This document shows, in pieces, positions 1-5,416 of a stretch of 5,416 nt of DNA. Numbering within the stretch: the stretch's first letter is position 1; each line of letters opens with the position of its first letter. The notes below the pieces were generated by a model. It was given only the letters and a program-made list of their open reading frames with translations. It searched no databases and was not told where the DNA came from. This stretch comes from Accumulibacter sp. (GTDB lineage: Bacteria > Pseudomonadota > Gammaproteobacteria > Burkholderiales > Rhodocyclaceae): positions 1 to 5,416 of the forward strand of contig JAISNE010000056.1 of the NCBI GenBank assembly GCA_031276375.1. The letters run 5' to 3'. Made by a program: the position numbers and the translations under genes.

Positions 1-669
<669 letters not shown>

Positions 670-693
670 CCGTTTCGTTCATACGGATCACTC

Positions 694-3069
694 ATGAAAT
701 TCTCTGAATCCTGGTTGCGGAGTTTCGTCGACCCGGCGGCAAAGGGCGGCGATCTCTCCCGCCTGCTGACCATGGCCGGCCTCGAAGTCGAAGAAGAGGA
801 AAGCGTGGCCCCGGCTTTCGACGGCGTCGTCGTCGCCGAAGTGCTGGAGGTCGCCAGACATCCGGACGCCGACCGGCTGAATGTCTGCCGCGTCGACACC
901 GGCGATGGATCGCCGCGGCAAATCGTTTGCGGCGCGCCCAACGCCGCCGCGGGATTGAAGGTCCCCTGCGCCCTGCCGGGCGCCCGTCTGCCCGGCGACT
1001 TCACGATCAAGATTGCCAAGGTCCGCGGCGTCGAATCCTCGGGCATGCTCTGCTCGGCCAGGGAACTGGGCATTTCCGACGATGCTTCCGGCCTGCTTGC
1101 GCTGCCCGCCGACGCGCCTGTCGGCCAGAATATCCGCGCCTATCTGGACCTCGACGATTGCCTGCGGACCCTGAAACTCACGCCGAACCGCGCCGACTGC
1201 CTGTCGCTGACCGGCATCGCCCGTGAAGTTTCGGCGCTGACCGGCGCGCCGGCGGTCTATCCAGCCGTCGCCGCCAGCCCGGTGAGCACCGGCGCGCGCC
1301 GCGCGATCGTCCTCGACGCGCCGCAAGCCTGCCCGCTCTACTGCGGCCGGGTCATCACCGACGTCGACGCCAAGGCCCCGACACCGGACTGGATGAAGCG
1401 CCGCCTCGAACGCAGCGGCATCCGCTCGATCTCGGCGCTGGTCGACATCACCAATTACGTGATGCTCGAAGGGGGACAACCCTTGCACGCCTTCGACAAC
1501 AAAAAGCTCGACGGCGCCATCCATGCCCGTCTGGCCAGGGCCGGGGAAAAAATCCGCCTGCTCAACGAACAGACGCTCGAACTGGACGGCGACGTTCTGC
1601 TGATCGCCGACGACCGGCGTCCCGTGGCCGTGGCCGGCGTCATGGGCGGCGAGGACAGCGGGATCGGCGCGGAGACGACGGAGATGTTCCTCGAATCCGC
1701 CTTTTTCGCGCCCAGGGCGGTGGCCGGACGCGCCCGGCGCCATGGCTTCGCTTCCGACGCCTCGCACCGTTTCGAACGCGGCGTCGACTTTGGCGCCTGC
1801 CGGCAGGCGCTGGAACGCGCCAGCCAACTGATTCTCGAAATCTGCGGCGGCAAGGCCGGCCCGCTGTGCGAAGCGCAGGCCGCCCTTCCCGCCCGTCCGC
1901 CCATTCGCCTGCGTTTACCGCGCGTCGCCAAGGTGCTGGGCATCGCGCTGGACGGCGCCCGGATCGCCGAGATATTCGTCCGCCTGGGATTGGCGTTTAC
2001 GCGCGACGGCGACGATTTCATCGTCACCCCGCCGACATACCGCTTCGATATCGAGATCGAGGAAGACCTGATCGAAGAGATCGTCCGCCTGCACGGCTAC
2101 GACGAAATTCCCGCGCCGCCGCCGCGGGCGCGTCTCCTGATGCGGCCGCAAAGGGAAGAAACACGTCCGCTGTGGCGCGTGCGCCAGATCCTGGCCGACC
2201 GGGGTTTCCAGGAAGTAATCAACTTCGCCTTCGTCGAGGAAGCCTGGGAAACCGATTTCCATGCCAATCCCGCGCCGATCCGCCTCGCCAACCCGATCGC
2301 CAGCCAGATGAGCGTCATGCGCTCGACGCTGATCGGCGGATTGATCGCCAACGTGGCGACGAATCTCAAACGCCAGCAAAACCACATTCGCCTGTTCGAG
2401 ACCGGGCGTTGTTTTTTCCGCGATCCGGCGGGGCAGCCGGTCAAGGGCTTCCGTCAGCCGTGGAAGCTCGCCGCGCTGGCCTATGGCGGCGCGCTGCCCG
2501 AGCAATGGGGAGCGCCGGCCCGCGCCGTCGATTTCTACGACATCAAGGGCGAACTGGAACTTCTGCTGGCGCCCTTCGCGGCGCGTTTTGAAAAAACGGC
2601 GCACCCCGCCTTGCACCCCGGCCGCGGCGCGCGCGTTCTGATCGACGGAAACGAGATCGGTTTCCTCGGCGAACTGCACCCCCGATGGGCGCAGAAATAC
2701 AACTTGCCGCTGGCCCCCGCCCTCTTCGAACTCGACCTCGAAGCGCTGAAGAAGGCCCGCCTCCCGCGTTATGCCGAAGTCTCCAGGCTGCCGGCCGCAT
2801 TCCGCGATCTGGCCATCGTCGTCGACCGGAAACTGGAGCTTCAAGCCATCCTGGATGGCCTGGCCAGCCATCGCCCAGGCATCGTCCAGGACATCCGGCT
2901 GTTCGATATCTACACAGGAAAAGGTATAGATCAAGGTAAAAAAAGTCTTGCGTTTCGTATAGTTATGCAAGATACTCAAAGGACTTTGCAAGATATTGAA
3001 GTTGACGCCGCGGTACAACAACTCGTCGAATACTTGCGTCAGGCTTTTGCCGCTCAACTTCGTGCCTGA
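694..3069 (+). CDS. pheT: Phenylalanyl-tRNA synthetase beta subunit
   Basis: This is the large subunit of PheRS; it binds tRNA-Phe and hydrolyses mischarged Tyr-tRNA-Phe. At 791 residues it is full length (E. coli 795). Visible domains in order: an N-terminal segment [12 protein letters not shown]; an EMAP/OB-type tRNA-binding domain with [13 protein letters not shown] at 56-68; the B3/B4 editing domain with [17 protein letters not shown] at 163-179, [20 protein letters not shown] at 249-268, GVMGG at 315-319 and [10 protein letters not shown] at 356-365; B5 at about 405-475 ending in [18 protein letters not shown]; a synthetase-like core at about 480-690; and a C-terminal ferredoxin-fold anticodon-binding domain at about 697-790 ([32 protein letters not shown]). 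The ATG at 694 matches the family N-terminus; the ribosome binding site is weak (GGA at 685-687). The last about 40 codons switch to AT-rich, locally rare codons (ATA twice, AGG) although the protein stays conserved. Confidence 0.98.
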   Translation: MKFSESWLRSFVDPAAKGGDLSRLLTMAGLEVEEEESVAPAFDGVVVAEVLEVARHPDADRLNVCRVDTGDGSPRQIVCGAPNAAAGLKVPCALPGARLPGDFTIKIAKVRGVESSGMLCSARELGISDDASGLLALPADAPVGQNIRAYLDLDDCLRTLKLTPNRADCLSLTGIAREVSALTGAPAVYPAVAASPVSTGARRAIVLDAPQACPLYCGRVITDVDAKAPTPDWMKRRLERSGIRSISALVDITNYVMLEGGQPLHAFDNKKLDGAIHARLARAGEKIRLLNEQTLELDGDVLLIADDRRPVAVAGVMGGEDSGIGAETTEMFLESAFFAPRAVAGRARRHGFASDASHRFERGVDFGACRQALERASQLILEICGGKAGPLCEAQAALPARPPIRLRLPRVAKVLGIALDGARIAEIFVRLGLAFTRDGDDFIVTPPTYRFDIEIEEDLIEEIVRLHGYDEIPAPPPRARLLMRPQREETRPLWRVRQILADRGFQEVINFAFVEEAWETDFHANPAPIRLANPIASQMSVMRSTLIGGLIANVATNLKRQQNHIRLFETGRCFFRDPAGQPVKGFRQPWKLAALAYGGALPEQWGAPARAVDFYDIKGELELLLAPFAARFEKTAHPALHPGRGARVLIDGNEIGFLGELHPRWAQKYNLPLAPALFELDLEALKKARLPRYAEVSRLPAAFRDLAIVVDRKLELQAILDGLASHRPGIVQDIRLFDIYTGKGIDQGKKSLAFRIVMQDTQRTLQDIEVDAAVQQLVEYLRQAFAAQLRA
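2911..3000 (+). promoter_or_regulatory. AT-rich island inside the pheT 3' end; possible internal promoter for ihfA
   Basis: A hand count gives 30 G+C in 90 bases (33%), while the preceding 90 bases have 55 (61%). The encoded FDX-ACB protein sequence is conserved, so the shift is in codon choice. Possible sigma70-like elements are TTGCGT at 2948-2953 with GATACT at 2971-2976 (17-nt spacer), and a TATAGT at 2958-2963 without a good -35 element. Each is only a partial match. In E. coli ihfA (himA) has a promoter of its own inside pheT, as far as known, so a similar arrangement here is reasonable but is an inference. Confidence 0.3.
2966..3001 (+). repeat. Short direct repeat TGCAAGATA, 21 bp apart, with an IHF-like sequence in the second copy
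   Basis: TGCAAGATACTCAAA (2966-2980) recurs as TGCAAGATATTGAAG (2987-3001), 12 of 15 bases equal, with start-to-start spacing of 21 bp, or two DNA turns. The second copy includes CAAGATATTGAAG (2989-3001), which matches the reverse complement of the IHF consensus WATCAANNNNTTR except in its last two bases. It lies about 80 bp upstream of the ihfA start. It could be an operator for IHF autoregulation or another dimeric regulator; chance within AT-rich coding DNA is not excluded. Confidence 0.3.
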
Positions 3070-3070
3070 C

Positions 3071-3075
3071 GAGGA
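3071..3075 (+). promoter_or_regulatory. Ribosome binding site of ihfA
   Basis: GAGGA lies 5 nt before the ATG at 3081, in the 11-nt gap after the pheT stop. It is the strongest Shine-Dalgarno match in the core operon part of the window and supports this start. Confidence 0.75.
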
Positions 3076-3080
3076 TTGAC

Positions 3081-3383
3081 ATGACGCTCACGAAAGCAGA
3101 ACTCGCGGACTTGCTGTTTGAAAAAGTTGGCCTCAACAAACGTGAAGCCAAGGATATGGTCGAAGCTTTTTTTGAGGAAATCCGAAATGCCCTGGAACGC
3201 GGAGACGGAGTCAAACTTTCCGGGTTCGGCAATTTCCAGTTGCGGGACAAACCGCAGCGTCCGGGACGCAACCCGAAAACCGGAGAGGAAATTCCGATCA
3301 CCGCGCGGCGCGTCGTCACCTTCCATGTCAGCCAAAAGCTGAAGGGCGAAGTGGAGCTCTCCTACAATGGAACACAGTCCTGA
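3081..3383 (+). CDS. ihfA: Integration host factor subunit alpha
   Basis: IhfA pairs with IhfB to form a nucleoid-associated heterodimer that bends DNA by about 160 degrees at specific sites and acts in transcription, replication and site-specific recombination. The 100-residue length is normal. The N-terminal helices carry [20 protein letters not shown]; the saddle and arm carry [14 protein letters not shown] at 44-57 and [18 protein letters not shown] at 60-77. Pro65, within GRNPKTG, is the conserved residue that intercalates into DNA. The wing reads [15 protein letters not shown], where E. coli IhfA has an FRPGQKLK-type sequence; FH-SQKLK is the betaproteobacterial form as I recall it. [11 protein letters not shown] and [14 protein letters not shown] favour the alpha subunit over HU or IhfB. 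The gene starts 11 nt after pheT and its last 17 nt overlap the next gene. It may have both operon read-through and its own promoter in the pheT end. Confidence 0.96.
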   Translation: MTLTKAELADLLFEKVGLNKREAKDMVEAFFEEIRNALERGDGVKLSGFGNFQLRDKPQRPGRNPKTGEEIPITARRVVTFHVSQKLKGEVELSYNGTQS

Positions 3384-3747
3384 TAAAGAAACTTCCAAGG
3401 ATTCCCTGCCCCCCATTCCGGCCAAGCGTTATTTCACCATTGGAGAAGTCAGCGAACTGTGCGGCGTGAAGCCGCACGTGCTGCGCTACTGGGAACAGGA
3501 ATTCACCCAGCTCAAGCCGGTCAAGCGGCGCGGCAACCGCCGCTACTACCAGCACCACGAAGTCCTCCTGGTCCGGCGCATCCGCGAGTTGCTCTACAAA
3601 CAGGGATTCACCATCAGCGGAGCGCGAAATCGCCTGGAAGAGACTTCGGGAGAAAACCACGACAAACCCGAGCTGACGCCCGAATCGATCCGGGCCGAAC
3701 TGCTCGCCATCCTGGAAATACTCCAGAGCCGAAGCGGCAAGAACTGA
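3367..3747 (+). CDS. MerR-family transcriptional regulator (short, no recognised effector domain)
   Basis: A 126-residue DNA-binding protein of the MerR family. After a hydrophilic N-terminal tail of about 20 residues comes the winged helix-turn-helix: [22 protein letters not shown] at 22-43, then the wing KRRGNRRYY at 53-61, and a second helical pair [26 protein letters not shown] at 65-90. The C-terminal stretch (about 104-121) can form only a short dimerisation helix. There is no C-terminal cysteine cluster, so sensing of metals in the way of MerR, CueR or ZntR is unlikely; the single Cys32 is in the HTH. A small MerR-like gene directly after ihfA is a common arrangement in beta- and gammaproteobacteria; its target is not known to me. 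The ATG lies inside ihfA in a different frame, with GGAG at 3353-3356 as a possible ribosome binding site, which suggests translational coupling. Confidence 0.9.
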   Translation: MEHSPDKETSKDSLPPIPAKRYFTIGEVSELCGVKPHVLRYWEQEFTQLKPVKRRGNRRYYQHHEVLLVRRIRELLYKQGFTISGARNRLEETSGENHDKPELTPESIRAELLAILEILQSRSGKN

Positions 3748-3748
3748 A

Positions 3749-3781
3749 CGATCCCGGATTCCCGACGGACGGGAAGGATCG
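3749..3781 (+). terminator. Strong hairpin after merR; possible operon end, no U-tract
   Basis: CGATCC (3749-3754) pairs with GGATCG (3776-3781), and TTCCCG (3759-3764) with CGGGAA (3770-3775) around the loop ACGGA. The 4-nt bulge CGGA separates the two 6-bp stems. It begins two bases after the merR TGA. The following bases GCGAAAACG contain no T-run, so it is not a standard intrinsic terminator. It may mark a Rho-dependent end or protect the mRNA 3' end. The stem is certain from the sequence; the role is inferred. Confidence 0.4.
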
Positions 3782-3841
3782 GCGAAAACGAATCGTACCG
3801 GAACGAGCGGGCTTGGCTCCCTGGAGTGCCGGTCGAAATGA

Positions 3842-3849
3842 AGGAAGGG
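3842..3849 (+). promoter_or_regulatory. Ribosome binding site that sets the GTG start of the HEAT-like gene
   Basis: AGGAAGGG at 3842-3849 is a near Shine-Dalgarno sequence 8 nt before the GTG at 3858. No other start in this frame has a comparable site: the frame stays open upstream into merR, the TTG at 3909 has GGAG only 2 nt ahead, and the ATG at 3978 would remove most of the hydrophobic segment. Confidence 0.65.
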
Positions 3850-3857
3850 AATCCAGA

Positions 3858-5416
3858 GTGAAGGTCCCAGGGCAAGGAGCAAACGAAAAGGCTTCCGGCG
3901 CCGGAGCCTTGGGCGATGATCCGAGCCTGCGAAAGTTCTTGCGCCTGGCCGGTCTTGGTCTGGCTTGGCTTATCTTGATGGCATTCCCAGATGTCGCGAA
4001 TTCCAGGCCTCCGTCACTGCCGAAATCATGTTATGAAGTGCTCAGGGAACATCCCGAAATTCCAGAAACAGAATACATTGTCATCGTCAGGGATAACGCC
4101 CGCGACTACCGTTTGCGGGAATGTGCCGGTCAGGATTACGCCATACGGCACCCCGAATCGGTCAAGGAATTCATCAAACTGCTTTTCGAGCATCCAGATA
4201 CGGTACGAATCGCCATCGATAGCTTGAGAGACATGGGGCCCAGTGCGCGTCCGGCGGTTCCTTTTCTGATTTCGCTCCTGGAGAGTGATCAAAAAATTTA
4301 TTATCACTCGATTTCCCTGAAAAATGCCTTGGCTTCCATCGGGGTGGTCGACCGTGAATCGATCGACAGATTGCTCGACATGGCGATCACGAAACGTCCC
4401 AATCCGTTCATTGCTGGCCTTGCCGCCCAAATATTGTCAAGCCAGAAAACTCTACCCGCGTACGTCGGTGACGTGGTAACCGCCGCACTCGAAAAAAACG
4501 GGGATGGCAGTCGTGAGTATCTCGGTAGTCTTTACCAAATACTGATTCCGGTGCGTATTCCCCAGGCGGTTGAGCGGCGCGTAGAAAGGGCCAAAGCTGG
4601 CGTTCTTCATGATGGACGTGTGTTCAACAAAATCGGCGCGGCGGCAATTCTGGCGCTGATCGACAATTCCCGGGAGCACGTCGACCTTGAATCCAGAGTA
4701 TTTTCCATCATTGCGCTGATGAAAATGAAGACGGCCGAGTCGGTTCAGGCCGGCAAGCGGCTCGCCCAAGAAATGCTGCCTCTCCTGGAACAGTCTGCTG
4801 AAACGCAGATGCGCCTTACATTGATCCAGACCTTGAAGGACATCAAATACACCGATGCCTTGCCGACCATGCGCCGTTTGGCTGACGGAGACCACGATGC
4901 CGAAGTCCGGTCAGCAGCAGCGAAATATGTAGAGGCGCTCAAGGGGGTGGAATTGTGTCGCGAAGCGCTTGGGGCATTCCCCGAGATTTCCGAAGCGGAA
5001 TACCTTGACATCGCCAAGGACAAATCCCGCCATTACCGCCTGCGGGTATGCGCCGGCGAGTGGTACGCCGCGCGACATCCTGAATGGCTCGGGAAATTCA
5101 TCGAGCTGCTTTTCGATCACGAGGCACATTTGAATACGCCATTGTTCGCCATCCAGAGATTGGAACGCATGGGCCCCGGTGCGCGTTCGGCCGTTCCCTT
5201 TCTGATCTCGGCCCTGGATCGTGCCAGAAATGACAAATACGCGGATGATCTGAGTGGCGCCTTGATTTCCATCGGGGTCGTCGAGCGTGAGTCGATCGAC
5301 CAGTTGCTCGACATGGCGATCACGAAACGTGTCTGGAGATATGTTTGTCTCAAGGCAGAACAGGTGTTGGCAAGCCAGAAAACGCTACCCGCCCATGTCG
5401 GCGACGTGGTGATCGC
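3858..5416 (+). CDS. HEAT-like repeat protein, probably exported or membrane-anchored, with an internal duplication (3' end outside window)
   Basis: I do not recognise a named family. The frame is open for 519 codons from the GTG at 3858 to the right edge. Residues 1-29 are polar and end in LRKFLR; 30-43 (LAGLGLAWLILMAF) are a hydrophobic core, followed by VANS, so a signal peptide cut after Ser49 (A-N-S) or a membrane anchor is likely. The rest is alpha-helical. Residues 333-361 (DALPTMRRLADGDHDAEVRS and on) look like a HEAT repeat, and MGPSARPAVPFLISLL at 126-141 has a similar helix pattern. Residues 58-207 recur at 367-518 with about 84 identical residues by eye (about 55%). Shared motifs include YRLR, CAG, RHPE, MGP, AVPFLIS and the run at 172-180. 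Cysteine pairs 58/89 and 367/398 match in position. HEAT folds usually mediate protein binding; no catalytic motif is seen. Its G+C is lower than in the operon. Antisense frames here are open but shorter and look like mirrors of this gene. Confidence 0.75.
   Translation, partial: MKVPGQGANEKASGAGALGDDPSLRKFLRLAGLGLAWLILMAFPDVANSRPPSLPKSCYEVLREHPEIPETEYIVIVRDNARDYRLRECAGQDYAIRHPESVKEFIKLLFEHPDTVRIAIDSLRDMGPSARPAVPFLISLLESDQKIYYHSISLKNALASIGVVDRESIDRLLDMAITKRPNPFIAGLAAQILSSQKTLPAYVGDVVTAALEKNGDGSREYLGSLYQILIPVRIPQAVERRVERAKAGVLHDGRVFNKIGAAAILALIDNSREHVDLESRVFSIIALMKMKTAESVQAGKRLAQEMLPLLEQSAETQMRLTLIQTLKDIKYTDALPTMRRLADGDHDAEVRSAAAKYVEALKGVELCREALGAFPEISEAEYLDIAKDKSRHYRLRVCAGEWYAARHPEWLGKFIELLFDHEAHLNTPLFAIQRLERMGPGARSAVPFLISALDRARNDKYADDLSGALISIGVVERESIDQLLDMAITKRVWRYVCLKAEQVLASQKTLPAHVGDVVI
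3888..3910 (-). terminator. GC-rich hairpin in the early codons of the HEAT-like gene; terminator-like on the minus strand
   Basis: AAGGCTTCCGGC (3888-3899) and GCCGGAGCCTT (3900-3910) are complementary apart from one unpaired T at 3893. Read on the minus strand, the hairpin is followed by TTTTCGTTTG, which is the form of an intrinsic terminator. On the plus strand it is followed by GGGCG and is not terminator-like. No minus-strand gene is recognised to its right, so it may be a relic, may stop antisense transcripts, or may be a structure near the start of the plus-strand mRNA. Confidence 0.3.
4029..4478 (+). repeat. Internal repeat unit 1 of the HEAT-like gene
   Basis: This codes for residues 58-207. 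It begins at Cys58 (CYEVLREHPEI) and ends with QKTLPAYVGDVV. Upstream of Cys58 the two copies have no similarity, so the border is sharp. The DNA at 4371-4397 is identical to 5304-5330 in the second unit (27 nt), 933 nt away and in the same frame. Confidence 0.85.
4956..5411 (+). repeat. Internal repeat unit 2 of the HEAT-like gene
   Basis: This codes for residues 367-518, from CREALGAFPEI to QKTLPAHVGDVV. Relative to unit 1 it has three extra residues before MGP and one fewer before IGVV, all whole codons. The part matching the helical linker after unit 1 (residues 208-366) would lie beyond the window, so further units cannot be excluded. Confidence 0.85.

Noticed and set aside
688..1827. 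Long minus-strand open frame (379 codons) antisense to the first half of pheT
   Set aside because: Antisense frames stay open easily in GC-rich genes. The peptide is rich in Arg, Gly and Ala with no recognisable domain, and pheT on the plus strand is certain.
1915..3057. Second long minus-strand open frame (380 codons) antisense to pheT
   Set aside because: It is a mirror of the pheT codon pattern with no family motif and no visible ribosome binding site context that would support it.
3748..3857. Search for a tRNA-Pro gene in the gap after merR
   Set aside because: No T-loop GTTCRANYC box or acceptor-stem pairing is visible on either strand.
3838..3861. Seven-codon frame MKEGNPE whose TGA overlaps the GTG start (GTGA)
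   Set aside because: The overlap looks like translational coupling, but the only ribosome site (GGAG at 3823-3826) is 11 nt away and the frame covers the main Shine-Dalgarno sequence. Chance is more likely.
3991..4227. Plus-strand frame of 78 codons starting MSRIPGLRHCRN
   Set aside because: It is an out-of-frame shadow within the HEAT-like gene.
4026..4430. Minus-strand open frame of 134 codons, with a similar one at 4911-5129
   Set aside because: They resemble each other only because they lie opposite the two repeat units of the plus-strand gene. The plus frame is much longer and has HEAT-like pattern, a signal-like segment and a ribosome binding site.
4452..4895. Minus-strand open frame of 147 codons
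   Set aside because: It lies opposite the linker of the HEAT-like gene, and no domain is recognised in it.

Overview
The window reads as a chromosomal segment of a GC-rich betaproteobacterium, possibly of the Rhodocyclales (lineage inferred by eye). The gene order is pheS, pheT, ihfA, then a small merR-type gene. The IHF-alpha C-terminal wing reads FHVSQKLK, like other betaproteobacterial IHF-alpha, and the PheS catalytic core has the betaproteobacterial form around [20 protein letters not shown]. All recognised genes are on the plus strand.

Positions 1-3747 are conserved core. They hold the 3' two thirds of pheS, a complete pheT, a complete ihfA and a complete merR-like gene, with gaps of 24 and 11 nt and then a 17-nt gene overlap, so one operon is likely. 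PheS and PheT form the (alpha-beta)2 phenylalanyl-tRNA synthetase. IhfA is one subunit of the DNA-bending integration host factor. The MerR-like protein is an unassigned regulator that commonly follows ihfA. About 90 nt near the 3' end of pheT (2911-3000) is only about 33% G+C by hand count, against about 61% in the 90 nt before it. It contains a 21-bp-spaced direct repeat and a half-matching IHF-like sequence, and may be an internal promoter or operator for ihfA.

Positions 3748-3857 are a short intergenic region that starts with a strong hairpin directly after the merR stop. No tRNA gene is visible there.

Positions 3858-5416 hold one long plus-strand reading frame that runs off the right edge (519 codons with no stop). 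It starts at a GTG behind a good ribosome binding site. It encodes an apparently exported or membrane-anchored, alpha-helical HEAT-like protein. A block of about 150 residues occurs twice, about 310 residues apart, and each copy has a conserved pair of cysteines. Its base composition is lower in G+C than the operon (about 47% over 4261-4440), which suggests accessory DNA placed behind a conserved operon. This gene is the least ordinary part of the window; its function is not recognised.
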